Source of the DNA: Candidatus Bathyarchaeota archaeon
Lineage (GTDB): Archaea > Thermoproteota > Bathyarchaeia > Bathyarchaeales > Bathycorpusculaceae
Reading direction: 5' to 3'
NCBI GenBank assembly: GCA_026014665.1
Contig: JAOZHX010000007.1
Coordinates: 1-61,712 of the forward strand
DNA length: 61,712 nucleotides
Shown here: positions 42,997 through 52,410 of the stretch, piece after piece
How positions within the stretch are numbered: the first letter of the stretch is position 1
How the letters are laid out: each line of letters opens with the position of its first letter
Notes under the pieces: model-generated
What the model was told of the DNA's origin: nothing
Seen by the model: the letters and a program-made list of their open reading frames with translations, nothing else
The model's database searches: none
Position numbers and translations under genes: made by a program

Positions 42997-43298
42997 GCTT
43001 CTCCGCAAATTTAGCAAAAAATAAGAAAAAATAACCCTTTTCTAAATCAGCCTTACAAGCTAACAAATTTTTTCAGTCCATCAATTTCTTTTTGGGGGTC
43101 GCTTGCCTGCCTCACCCAACCTGCAATCTAAGACAAAAACAAAAAGAACACTCACAAACTCTGCAAGAAGATGATGAGTAAGGCGGTGTTCTCTTGATTT
43201 ACAATAGAAAGCTCATAGCGAACGCACTTTTAGAAAAAACAAGAGAACTATCAACTGTTCAAATAGGGGGAGGGGAGGACACAGAGAGCATCAGTTCT
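42997..43298. other. Intergenic region before RuBisCO end
   Basis: No gene or RNA is supported here. A reading frame on the plus strand at 43194-43523 is a shadow of the RuBisCO gene. A short AAGATGATGA motif near 43169 resembles a box C but no matching D box is seen. Confidence 0.4.
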
Positions 43299-44531
43299 CT
43301 ACGTCTTCCAATGTTGCAGGGCAACCGCAAGTTCTTTGTAACTTTTCGCGTGATCTTCCAGTGTCTTGCCCTCCAAGGCTGCGTCGACTGCTTGACGCAT
43401 GGCCTTGGCTCCTGCAACTGTTCCTTCTGGGTGCCCGTGTATGCCCCCGCCTGCTTGAATGACTACGTCGTTGCCAAAGGTTTCCAGCAGCGCTGGCACA
43501 AGAGTTGGGTACAATCCGCCTGATGCGACAGGTAAAACAGGCTTAAAACTGCCAAGTTCATCCTTGCAGGCAGCGATGTTTTCTTTGACTTCTAATTTTG
43601 TCTCAGCCATCTTTCCTACGACAGTGCCCACGTGAAGCTGGTCGATTCCTATGATTCGTGCGACTTTTGCTATGGGCTTCATAGCGATGCCGTGCAGTGG
43701 GTTCTTCGTGAAGGCAGCATGCCCTGCACGGTGAGCATGGATAACCAGCTTGAAGTTTTGGTTTCGAAGCGTCTGCAACGCTGACCACCCACAGGTTAAG
43801 ATATCAACCATGACATATTCACCGCCATGTGCAAGAACGCTTTCCGCACGCTGAAGCATAAGTTCGGTTTCAGCAGTAATGTTTATCATGTAGACTTTAC
43901 GTTCCCCTGTCTCATCTTGCGCTTTATCTCGGCTCTCAAGCGTTGTCACCAAACGCTCCTCGAAGGGGTTAAATTTCTGGCTGCTAAGGTTTTCATCGTC
44001 TTTCACTATATCACAGCCGCCTAACCACGCCTCATAGGCAACTTTAGCGTGGTCTTTTGTGTTTAACCCAAGTTTAGGCTTAATTATCGTGCCCACAAGG
44101 GGACGTTTCGAAACCTTGAGGAGTTTACGAACGCCATCTATGCCATAGGCTGGTCCGCTAAAACTGGCTAGCAAAGCTTTTGGGATGTCAACATCGAGTA
44201 AACGCAGATTTCTGAGTGCTTTGAGACCAAAAACGTTTCCCGCTACACTGCTAAGTATGTTGGGCATGTTGGCAGCTTCAAAAAGCTCAACGGGATAAGC
44301 GATTTTCACTGTATTGCCTTCGATGCTAAACACATGAGCCGCCAACCGCTTCACGTAGGGTTGCTCCGTGGTGAGTTCCGTCCATGTCCCCACAGAACTT
44401 TCAGCGGCAACTCCACCCGCCGCTTCTCTTAGGCTTATCCCCTCAGGCTCAACATGAAAACTGCATAACAGATCTGTCTGTTTTGGCTTATACGCTAAAT
44501 CTATAAAGTCAAGATACTTCAAAGCCGACAC
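43299..44531 (-). CDS. rbcL: Ribulose-bisphosphate carboxylase large chain, form III
   Basis: A 410-aa RuBisCO. Active residues are visible: Lys151 in GTIIKPKLGL, carbamylated Lys177 with Asp179 and Glu180 in IVKDDENL, His265/267 in VIHAHRAGH, loop 6 Lys307 in TVVGKMAET, and phosphate loops SGGLYP and AGGGIHGHPEG. The length (shorter than form I/II) and motifs indicate form III. With AMP phosphorylase (divergent, 68 nt away) it should run the archaeal AMP route: AMP to ribose-1,5-bisphosphate, isomerised to RuBP, then CO2 to 3-phosphoglycerate. The isomerase gene is not in the window. Confidence 0.95.
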   Translation of the reverse strand: MSALKYLDFIDLAYKPKQTDLLCSFHVEPEGISLREAAGGVAAESSVGTWTELTTEQPYVKRLAAHVFSIEGNTVKIAYPVELFEAANMPNILSSVAGNVFGLKALRNLRLLDVDIPKALLASFSGPAYGIDGVRKLLKVSKRPLVGTIIKPKLGLNTKDHAKVAYEAWLGGCDIVKDDENLSSQKFNPFEERLVTTLESRDKAQDETGERKVYMINITAETELMLQRAESVLAHGGEYVMVDILTCGWSALQTLRNQNFKLVIHAHRAGHAAFTKNPLHGIAMKPIAKVARIIGIDQLHVGTVVGKMAETKLEVKENIAACKDELGSFKPVLPVASGGLYPTLVPALLETFGNDVVIQAGGGIHGHPEGTVAGAKAMRQAVDAALEGKTLEDHAKSYKELAVALQHWKT

Positions 44532-44598
44532 TTCACTAACTCTATGTCACGTTTTTTCCCTTAAAATCTTTAACTATTCCAACTAATCAAATAATAGT

Positions 44599-46152
44599 GT
44601 GCCTAAGATGGAGCTCATAGTTGAACTCTTAAACATCACAACAGGCGGCAACCGAATTGCCGTCCTCAGTGAACAAGCCGCCAATTTGCTTGGCGTTCAC
44701 AGCTCAGACAGAATCAAGATAACCTACGGCAACAAAGAATCGATAGCCATCGCCAACATAGCAGAAAACTTCCCCAAAAACCGCATAGGCCTCTTTGAAG
44801 AAACCGAATCCGCCCTAGGAGTAAAAGACGATGAGATCGTTCAAGTCCAACTTGCTTCGCTTCCAGAATCACTCTTCAACATCAGGGCTAAACTGCATGG
44901 CGAACGGCTACGCGAAAAAGACATAGTCGCCATCGTTAAAGACGTAGTTGAACGCCACTTAAGCACAGTTGAAATCGCTGCTTTCCTCACCGCTTTAAGC
45001 ATCCATGGCTTAAGTACCGGTGAAACAGAAGCGCTCTCAAGAGCCATGGTTGCAACGGGCAAAACCCTCAACTTCGGCGAAGGTCCCATCCTAGACAAGC
45101 ACAGCGTCGGCGGCATCCCAGGCGATAAAACCAGCATGCTTGTCGTTCCCATCGTGGCAGCGGCAGGCTTCGCCATCCCCAAAACATCTTCGCGCGCCAT
45201 TACCTCACCGGCAGGAACAGCTGACCGAGTTGAAACGCTCTGCCCAGTCAACTTATCCATTAAAGAAATTGAAAATGTGGTTGCAAAAACCAATGGCTGC
45301 CTCGTTTGGGGTGGCTCACTGGAACTGGCACCCGCAGATGACCTTTTTATCCAAGTTGAGTACCCACTCGGCATCGACCCAATGCTTTTGCCTTCTATTC
45401 TAAGCAAGAAAAAAGCAATCGGTGCAACGCATGTAGTCATTGACATCCCTACAGGCATGGGTGCAAAAATCAAGACGCGAACAGAAGCTTACACTCTCGC
45501 CTCGGACTTTGTGGATTTGGGCAAACGCTTAGGCTTAAACATACAGTGTGCCCTAACTTTCGGTGACCAACCATTAGGATGCAGTATCGGTCCAGCGTTG
45601 GAAGCGCGGGAAGCGTTAACCACACTCATGGGTGGCGGTCCCCCAGATTTACATGAGAAAGCCGTCAGCCTTGCAGGTATGCTTTTTGATATGGTCGGCG
45701 TCGAGAATCCACGGGGCATGGCTGAGGAAATGATTGATTCTGGCAAAGCGGAGAAGAAACTACGTGAAATCATCGCTGCACAAGGCGGCAACCCAGAGGT
45801 GAAACCCGAAACCATCGATGTTGGACCCAAATCTGCTGTTGTGCGCTCAGAGCGAACGGGCAAAGTTTTGTGGTTAAGCACCGATGATATTGTGCGTATC
45901 GCTCGGGAAGCCGGTGCACCCAAGGAAAAAGGGGCTGGTGTGGTCTTGCATGCCAAGCTTGGAGAGAACGTGCGAAAGGACGGTGTTCTTTTTGAAATCT
46001 ATGCCCAAAGAAGCAGTAAACTCTCATCAGCCCTAGAACTTGCAAGTCAGCTGTCACCTATTGTGTTGAGCAGAAAGCCAGAAGAAAAAATGATATTGGA
46101 TACGATTCCTGAAAAAGGAATGCATGAGAAAACGTTCATGCTGGATCGGTAA
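44599..46152 (+). CDS. deoA: AMP phosphorylase (DeoA)
   Basis: A 517-aa enzyme, the usual size for archaeal AMP phosphorylase. It has an N-terminal extension (about 1-85) typical of the archaeal form, then the thymidine-phosphorylase fold: LDKHSVGGIPGDKTSMLVVPIVAAAG (phosphate-binding), KTSSRAITSPAGTADRVE, and VWGGSLELAPADD. It converts AMP plus phosphate to adenine and ribose-1,5-bisphosphate. Starts at GTG 44599 or ATG 44608. It is divergent from rbcL, with both promoters in a gap of 67 nt. The pairing is typical of euryarchaeal and related genomes. Confidence 0.94.
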   Translation: MPKMELIVELLNITTGGNRIAVLSEQAANLLGVHSSDRIKITYGNKESIAIANIAENFPKNRIGLFEETESALGVKDDEIVQVQLASLPESLFNIRAKLHGERLREKDIVAIVKDVVERHLSTVEIAAFLTALSIHGLSTGETEALSRAMVATGKTLNFGEGPILDKHSVGGIPGDKTSMLVVPIVAAAGFAIPKTSSRAITSPAGTADRVETLCPVNLSIKEIENVVAKTNGCLVWGGSLELAPADDLFIQVEYPLGIDPMLLPSILSKKKAIGATHVVIDIPTGMGAKIKTRTEAYTLASDFVDLGKRLGLNIQCALTFGDQPLGCSIGPALEAREALTTLMGGGPPDLHEKAVSLAGMLFDMVGVENPRGMAEEMIDSGKAEKKLREIIAAQGGNPEVKPETIDVGPKSAVVRSERTGKVLWLSTDDIVRIAREAGAPKEKGAGVVLHAKLGENVRKDGVLFEIYAQRSSKLSSALELASQLSPIVLSRKPEEKMILDTIPEKGMHEKTFMLDR

Positions 46153-46155
46153 CGC

Positions 46156-46521
46156 TTAGTGGGTTATTGCTCCGCCAATTAAGCCGCCGATGGCTGAAAC
46201 GATGCCGGCTACGAAAGTAAGTATAATCGCTATGACGCCTGCTGCGAAGCCGACTAAGCCGCTGAAGATTGCGCCTCCGATTCCTGCGGTGACACCGCCC
46301 AATAGTGCTAAGCCGAAGACGGCTAAAATCGTGATGATGATGCCTCCGAAAATTCCCGCGAGGAAGCCAGCGACTAATCCTCTGCCTGCCCCTCTGGCGA
46401 TGAGTCCTGCAACTAGTCCACCGATAAATCCGCCCAACAAGTGACCGATTCCAGGGAAGAAGAATGCTATAACTAAGGTTACTAAAAAGCCAACGAAGGC
46501 TCCTAACCATATGCTGCCCAA
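46156..46521 (-). CDS. DUF5518-like glycine-rich membrane protein
   Basis: A 121-aa protein with four membrane helices and heavy Gly/Ala/Ile content (GGFIGGLVAGLIARG, GLVAGFLAGIFGGIIITILAVFGLALLGG). This matches archaeal DUF5518-type proteins. I chose TTG 46521 because GGAGGTGA at 46526-46533, a perfect anti-SD match, lies 4 nt upstream; the ATG at 46545 would start before that site. It is convergent with deoA and 4 nt from its stop. Confidence 0.75.
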   Translation of the reverse strand: MGSIWLGAFVGFLVTLVIAFFFPGIGHLLGGFIGGLVAGLIARGAGRGLVAGFLAGIFGGIIITILAVFGLALLGGVTAGIGGAIFSGLVGFAAGVIAIILTFVAGIVSAIGGLIGGAITH

Positions 46522-46525
46522 GCTT

Positions 46526-46533
46526 TCACCTCC
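46526..46533 (-). promoter_or_regulatory. Ribosome binding site fixing a TTG start
   Basis: GGAGGTGA on the minus strand, complementary to the 16S 3' end at 363-374. It lies 4 nt before TTG 46521 and after the in-frame ATG 46545, so the TTG must be the start of the DUF5518-like gene. Confidence 0.75.
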
Positions 46534-46623
46534 TATAGAAATCACTATCTGATGTAGTTACTACATATGTGCAGGTAGGACAAATAGTTAACGCAAACGC
46601 TAAAAAGGTAGAAAAAGGGAGGG

Positions 46624-47959
46624 TTACACGTTTCTCTGCTTGCCTTTCCGGAACATAACAACTGCTAGGACCGCTATGATTGCTACCAGAACTGCGATGA
46701 TAGCGATGAAAACCACTGGACTGTTTAGAACATCGCCGATTGAAGTGACGCTGGAAGGCTGTTCGTTTAGTCCTACTACGATGTTGTGGCTGCTGTGTGA
46801 GTAAATGAGGGTTATAATCCAGACGTTGTCTTTGCCAAAGTACGCGTAGTCAATACGGTTGCCATCCATGTTTACTGTGAGCTTGGAAGCATCGTTGACA
46901 AGGGATTTCGGCAAACAAACCTGCACGTAACCGCCTGTTCCTGAAGGTCCAGAGACCCCGAAGCTTAGTTCGTTCGTTTCAGAGTTGAAGGCTAAGCTTG
47001 TCAGCGTTGAGTTTGAAGCTATAGTGAAGACGTTCTGGTTCGCATCCTCTGAGGGTGTTACAGCAAAGTTGACTGTTTTGCTGATGCCTGCAAGCGTTTC
47101 ATCTCCCATCCATGTGGCTCTTATTGCATAGTTGCCTGAAGCTGAAGGCATCCAAACACAAGTGAAGCTTCCATCGTCGCCTGTGATAACATACGCCAAA
47201 TCCTGCCATGTTGCACCGCCTGTGACGCTGTAGGCAAAGCGCAAGCCTGCACCTGATACTCCGACTTCTCTGTAGGTTAATTGTCCTTCGATTTTAACGT
47301 TGAATCCAGAGTACTTGCTGGAGCTTGTGCAATAGAAGTTCAAATCAGGTAAAGGTAAATTGGATGGGGGCGGCAGGGGCGGCTCGATTGCTGGTGGTGG
47401 CTCTGGGGTCGATGTGCCGTCACCACCGGCATAGTAAGCGCTTAGTTGGTGGTCACCATCCATGGTTACTGTTATGCTTGTTCCGGCTCCGAGGTAGTTG
47501 CCGTCAAGATACCAGCCGCTAAACGTGTAGCCGGGATTGGGGTATTCTTTGATAACTACTATATCTTGTGAGGTGTAATTCCAAACGCCAGTTCCTGGTG
47601 CTATGGTTCCGCCTCCGTATGGGTTAGCGCTTATTGTGAGGAATACGACTCGTTTGCTAAACACGGCGTGTAGGTTTTGGTCTTGGTTCATGGTTATTCG
47701 GATGCTCGATAATTTGCCTTGGTATATTCCGTTGAGGTACCATCCGTCGAAGGCATAGCCTGGGTTTGTGTATTATGGTTTCACCGTAAATGTACGCTCC
47801 TGAACTAGGGGTGATGATGCCTGCGCCAGCCATGCTGGTGGTTATGTTGAGTGTACATCATGAATATCTTTGGGCAGAAACAACTGCAACGAGAGAGCCC
47901 AATGCTACCAAAAAAGTTAGAGCAGTTATGAAGGTTATCTTGCGAGCGTTCGCTTTCAT
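46624..47959 (-). pseudogene. Repeat-bearing surface protein, disrupted at the N-terminal side
   Basis: The intact part (46624-47691, 355 aa) has an InlB-type repeat ending PGYTFSGWYLDGNYLGAG, a proline linker, a beta-sandwich domain (SSKYSGFNVKIEGQLTY...), and a C-terminal membrane helix with a basic tail. Upstream, ATG 47959 starts a signal peptide (KITFITALTFLVALGSLVA) that reaches a TGA at 47858-47860. A second repeat (NPGYAFDGWYLNGIYQG) lies in another frame, so at least one further frameshift (about 47770) is needed to join it. Repaired, the protein would be about 440 aa. It is either broken or miscalled. Confidence 0.7.
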
Positions 47960-48029
47960 ATTTTTGCCCCAACTTAGGTATAGTAAGATTGGTTATAAGT
48001 TTTTACGTTGATTTTGGTGTACTCTGGTT

Positions 48030-48245
48030 TTTTGTTTTGTGTGGGTGTGGTGGTCTTAGGGTTGCCACATGGTTGCTTGAGGAACGCTTTGCTTTTTTTG
48101 TTTGCAACGTTTTTTGTTGTCTGTTTATGTGTGGGATAAGCGTTTTTCTCCACATGCTCTGCATGGCTCCATGTTGAAAAAGTGAGGGTGTGCGTGTGGC
48201 TGCATGCTGAAAGAACCTTAACTTGACACGTTGAAAGGGAGAGAA
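48030..48245. repeat. GT-rich dispersed repeat, copy 2
   Basis: Related to copy 1 at 5555-5768. It has the same order of blocks: TGTGTGGG, TTTTTCTCCACA, CATGGCTCCATGTTGA, GTGTGGCTGCATG. The two copies are in the same orientation in the window and about 42 kb apart. Minus-strand frames of the two align without indels over about 58 codons. It sits between the disrupted surface protein gene and the promoter region of the 760-aa membrane protein. Confidence 0.6.
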
Positions 48246-48373
48246 GTCGTTAAGAAATAGTCGAATCGGCAATAAAGGGCAGAGTGTCTATGTCGTCTTG
48301 TCCTGCCAAGTACGAGTGATTGATCCTCTTGTTATTCAGTAAACGTTAAGGCTAATGAAGACATAGCAAGGGT

Positions 48374-50656
48374 ATGCAAAGAGGCACATTGGTGAAGCAG
48401 CGAAACAATTTTTTGTTACTTGCAATCTTGGCTTTCGCATTCGCCTATCGGTTCTTTCTTTTGACAATGAACACTTTCCCCCCAGGCGCGGATATTGGCT
48501 TACATGAAAGCATAATAAAATCCATAACTTCGGGAAAATCGGATTTTTTCTGGAACAATTACCATATGGGTGGCGGCCTCTCAGTCACCAATCCAGGATA
48601 TCACATCTTTACGGCGTTTGTCATAAACTTGACTGGGTTACCTGATTATTTAGCTCAGGCTTTGGTGGCTTCATTTTTTTCAGCGTTTGTTGTTGTCGCG
48701 GCTTTCTTGATGGTACGTCGGGTTTGGGGTGAGTTAGAGGCTTTTGTGGTGGCTGTGTTAGCGACTTTTTCTGCAAGCGACATAGCGATATTGTGTTGGG
48801 GTGGGTACCCAAATATCGTGACGCTAATGTTGATTCCTTTAGCGTTTTATCTGTTCTTAAACCGTTCAAAATTCTCATTCAACCCTTATCTTGCAGCCAC
48901 AGCCATCGTTGTAGGAGCCATCTTCTTAACACATCTATTCAGCGGATTTGTATTCCTCGCAATAACAGCGCTAACGCTTATGGTAGGAGCTTTGTTTTCG
49001 AAGAGAACAGAATTAACCAGAAAAAACCTTCTCTATTGGATAATACCCATTGCTTGCGGGGTTCTTTTGGTTTCGCCTTATCTGACACAGATTATTCCAT
49101 TTTATTTTGGTTCTGAGAGCGCAATCGGTGGGTCGGTGGCATCGATGAGGCAAGCGGTTTTGGAAACAAGGCTGATTTCTTTAGGTATTGTTGCAGCTTG
49201 TGTAGTACCTGCTTTGTTGTTTGCTGTTTTTACAAAGTATAAGTACAAAGGGGTTTCTTGGTTTCCCGTCATTCTATGTGTTACCTGGATTGTCGTTCCT
49301 GCAGCAGCGACTCAAAGCTACTTGTTGGGGTTGTATTTGGATTACGAGCGTTTCTTGTACTTTCTGGCCTTGCCCATTATCATTTGCCTTGGGTTAGTCA
49401 TCGTAAGTTTGCCCCATGCTTTCGAGCGGCAGGAAAGGCGCTTGAACTTAAAGGAGAAGGTGAAATCACCCCTCAATAGAATTTCAAAAAGGACGGCAAC
49501 TGCAAGCTTAATAATTTTCTTAACTGCTTTTACGTTGTTTACGCCTCTTTTTTCGGTCCCTCACTTCACCATTGGAAGTCAGCTTGATTCCATCGGTCAG
49601 GTGAATTTCTTCCAAATCATGGATAAGCCCAAATACGAAGCGATTCAATGGATAAAGGCAAACACGCCCTCGGGTTCGATTTGTGTTGCAGATGCAGAGT
49701 TTGGCTGGTGGCTCTCAGGCTTCGGTGAACGACCAACACTGAGTGCTGTTGACCCGCAATATTTGATTTTGGAGAGGGAATTTGAGCCAGCCAAAGTAGC
49801 GACGAATCTTTTGAAGGCTAATTATATCATCGATAACGGGTTGCTTGAAGTTAAGCAGAAAGGCGTGTTTGCTAGCGGCAATACTCATGAGATATCATCT
49901 ATATCTAACACTTCCTACGTTGCTAGCCCTTTCTTTTGGATAAATGATAGCCAAATCAGCCTTAATTACCGCAACAAAGGCGGGATAGCACATCTCACCT
50001 TAGCGCAATTTCCAAACTCCGATACCCATGTCGTCAGCAATTATGACAACGCAGCCTTTATGGTAGAGAGGATAAATCAGCAACTTAGCGTTACCGAAGA
50101 AATTTCAATCTATGAAGGTGTGAGTTATGCAAAAGTTTCCGTGATTTTGCAGGCCAATTCCTCGGACGTTGTTTTTGATTGGCTACATCTGCCGTTTACA
50201 ATTAGGGGAGTAAGCGCCACTTACCCAAACAGCGTAGTCATAATAGATAGTATGCTCAATGAGTTCACTCAACTAATCTTTCCACAGGGACAATTGGGCA
50301 ATACGGTTTCTTTTCAGCAAAACCAAGACTTTTACGAGCTTGTCTTCAACCTTGAGGGGCAATCAAACGCTGAAGTAAGTTTTTTCGTGGGTAGAAAACA
50401 ATTTGACCCAAACTACGCTATCTCTCAGGCAGATTACTGGTCCAATACAGTAGAAAACAACACCCACACGTACTTTGAGAGGTTATCTGATGTTCCCTTG
50501 AACTATTTTGATTACAAAGCCGCCCTACGCAAATGGAATATCGCCTACATCTTGGTCCGCGACCCAGATTCAATACAACGGTTTACCACCGATCCAACCT
50601 TTACGCTTGCCTTTAAGAATAGTGAAGTAGCAATCTTTAAAGTTGTAAAAAACTAG
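48374..50656 (+). CDS. Large GT-C-like membrane protein
   Basis: A 760-aa protein. The N-terminal half (about 1-390) has about ten membrane helices, with the first periplasmic loop holding PPGADIGLHESIIKSI, an Asp-x-x-x-His-Glu pattern like the acidic catalytic loops of GT-C glycosyltransferases. The C-terminal half (about 400-760) is extracellular, beta-rich, with a few N-glycosylation sequons. It could transfer sugars or act as a surface assembly factor. Not matched to a named family with confidence. Confidence 0.65.
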   Translation: MQRGTLVKQRNNFLLLAILAFAFAYRFFLLTMNTFPPGADIGLHESIIKSITSGKSDFFWNNYHMGGGLSVTNPGYHIFTAFVINLTGLPDYLAQALVASFFSAFVVVAAFLMVRRVWGELEAFVVAVLATFSASDIAILCWGGYPNIVTLMLIPLAFYLFLNRSKFSFNPYLAATAIVVGAIFLTHLFSGFVFLAITALTLMVGALFSKRTELTRKNLLYWIIPIACGVLLVSPYLTQIIPFYFGSESAIGGSVASMRQAVLETRLISLGIVAACVVPALLFAVFTKYKYKGVSWFPVILCVTWIVVPAAATQSYLLGLYLDYERFLYFLALPIIICLGLVIVSLPHAFERQERRLNLKEKVKSPLNRISKRTATASLIIFLTAFTLFTPLFSVPHFTIGSQLDSIGQVNFFQIMDKPKYEAIQWIKANTPSGSICVADAEFGWWLSGFGERPTLSAVDPQYLILEREFEPAKVATNLLKANYIIDNGLLEVKQKGVFASGNTHEISSISNTSYVASPFFWINDSQISLNYRNKGGIAHLTLAQFPNSDTHVVSNYDNAAFMVERINQQLSVTEEISIYEGVSYAKVSVILQANSSDVVFDWLHLPFTIRGVSATYPNSVVIIDSMLNEFTQLIFPQGQLGNTVSFQQNQDFYELVFNLEGQSNAEVSFFVGRKQFDPNYAISQADYWSNTVENNTHTYFERLSDVPLNYFDYKAALRKWNIAYILVRDPDSIQRFTTDPTFTLAFKNSEVAIFKVVKN

Positions 50657-50761
50657 TTCTTCAAACCTGCAGCTTTTGAGATTTCTTGCTAGTTTAACCT
50701 TAAATAATAGGTGCGTAGTGATTTTCTTCATCATAGTTAACATCAGTTTGGGGGAGAAGGG

Positions 50762-51193
50762 TTGGACGAAGTACTAGAAATGTTACAGAAATTCACGAAA
50801 AGACTTGAAAAAGCTGTGGAAGAGACAAAAGAAGCATCAGCGAAACAGTCTGCGGTTTATGAGCAACTTTTTGCATCTTCAGAGGCATCGCAGGAGCAGA
50901 AATTACGAGCGTTCATTGGAAAAACCCTTGAGCTAGATAGGATGGAACGGCTAAATTCGCAGCTTAGCTTGCTTTATGCACTTCAAATCTTTGCTTTCAA
51001 AGTCAAAGTGCTGGAGGTTTCTGTCGGAAAAATTAACGAGCAGCTTGTGCAGTCAGGAGTTTTGCAGAAGAGCGGTGAAGTCGAGGACATCAAAAAGAAC
51101 ATAGATGCACTAAAAATCTTAATCGAAGCTCATTATGAATCGATGAAAGAAATCAACGAGAACCAAAACCGTAACCTGGGGTACATCCACTAA
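50762..51193 (+). CDS. Coiled-coil protein
   Basis: A 143-aa protein composed of helices with heptad-like patterns: EVLEMLQKFTKRLEKAVEETKEASAKQSAVYEQL near the start, and KIDALKILIEAHYESMKEINENQ-like at the end. No cysteine or enzyme motif. It starts at TTG 50762 with a GGGAGAAGG site upstream. The protein probably makes oligomers. Function unknown. Confidence 0.6.
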   Translation: MDEVLEMLQKFTKRLEKAVEETKEASAKQSAVYEQLFASSEASQEQKLRAFIGKTLELDRMERLNSQLSLLYALQIFAFKVKVLEVSVGKINEQLVQSGVLQKSGEVEDIKKNIDALKILIEAHYESMKEINENQNRNLGYIH

Positions 51194-51267
51194 GCAGAAA
51201 TAAAATAAAAAGGGCAACCTTGGTGGTTCTTACCACGCTTAGGTTGTATTGCCTGCAACGTTTTGGC

Positions 51268-52191
51268 TTATCCTACGATCTTTTCCCAACTTGTAACTAA
51301 GTCTAGGACTTCTTGTCCCGCTTTGCCGCCGTAACTAACTAGGCGTTCACGTGTTTCTTTTTGTGCAATGGCTGCTTTTTGGAACTCTACCATTTGATGT
51401 GCTTTGTCAGTTAAGTATAGGATGCCGTCTGCGCCTGCACGTGCCATGCGGACTGAGACTGTTAAGAGTTCGCTTGGGGTAGGTGTTTCTTTGGGGTCAT
51501 CGCCTGGTCCGATAACATATAGTGCACAGTTTAGTTTGACGTCTTTGAAGAGTTTTTTGAAGTTGCGTACGAGTGTTTCCCAGTACCATGGAGTGGCGTA
51601 GTTTTTACTGAACATGACAACGAGGAATTCGTCGGTGAGCGGTGCAAGATCATCGAAGTTAACGCCGAAACGTTCGTAGTTTGTAACCGGGTCAGGGAGG
51701 ACGCCGATGACGAATTTTGATTTTGCTCTGTCGCGCACGCGTTCGCTGACTTGTGCCATGTAGTCGGTGATTTCTTTTCGTCTCCATTCGTACCAGCTGA
51801 GACCGCTTTTTGCGTGGAGTTCTTTACAGCGTGGGCATATGCAGTGTCCGTGTTCTGCGAAGTGGATGCTGTTTAGCCATATGCCGGGGCTTTTCCGTGC
51901 TACGTCTTCTATGTAGTCTAATTGTTCTGCACGATGAATGGGTTGAGTTGCGCAGAGGATGTCCCAGCGGACGTTGAAGTTATCGTTTGTTCTCCATGCT
52001 GGTCCCAGTTCCGATTGGCTGATCCAGTCTGGGTGTAGGCGTGCGGTAACGTTGTCTCCGAAGATGGCGATGTTGCTGTGCATTTCTGGGTGTGGTGGCA
52101 TACGTCTGCCGACTTCTGGTTTTACTCGGAAAAGGTCAAAGTCGAAGCCTGGAACTTTCTTTGCTTCAAACATGTATGTGCCGAATTTCAT
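51268..52191 (-). CDS. TIM-barrel, glycoside-hydrolase-like protein
   Basis: A 307-aa soluble protein with a barrel-like order of strands. It has a cysteine cluster HGHCICPRCKELH (about 123-135), resembling the C-x-C-x-x-C motif of some GH42-like or related family proteins, and late barrel motifs FLVVMFSKNYATPWYWE and ADGILYLTD. No signal peptide, so it is cytoplasmic. The enzyme activity is not determined; conserved glutamates are not obvious. Confidence 0.55.
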   Translation of the reverse strand: MKFGTYMFEAKKVPGFDFDLFRVKPEVGRRMPPHPEMHSNIAIFGDNVTARLHPDWISQSELGPAWRTNDNFNVRWDILCATQPIHRAEQLDYIEDVARKSPGIWLNSIHFAEHGHCICPRCKELHAKSGLSWYEWRRKEITDYMAQVSERVRDRAKSKFVIGVLPDPVTNYERFGVNFDDLAPLTDEFLVVMFSKNYATPWYWETLVRNFKKLFKDVKLNCALYVIGPGDDPKETPTPSELLTVSVRMARAGADGILYLTDKAHQMVEFQKAAIAQKETRERLVSYGGKAGQEVLDLVTSWEKIVG

Positions 52192-52410
52192 TTGGGTCTA
52201 CCTTTTTAGACAGAAGAGGGTTCGGCGATGTTATAAAGTTTTGCGTAAAAATCATTCGTTGGGTTTCAAAACTGAAAAATGCTATCCGGCGACTGCTTAG
52301 ATACATGCAAATGCTCTTTAGGCATCATGTTAATTCCAGTTGCAATTTTTTCTAACCACTGGCACGCTCTCTTTTCATTTGTAAAGGAGCCAGTTTAACG
52401 GTTGCTTTCC

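Noticed and set aside
43160..43190. Possible box C/D small RNA (AAGATGATGA)
   Set aside because: No CTGA box at a fitting distance and no terminal stem.
43194..43523. 109-codon frame antisense to RuBisCO
   Set aside because: It mostly overlaps the rbcL gene on the opposite strand, without ribosome site or protein-like composition.
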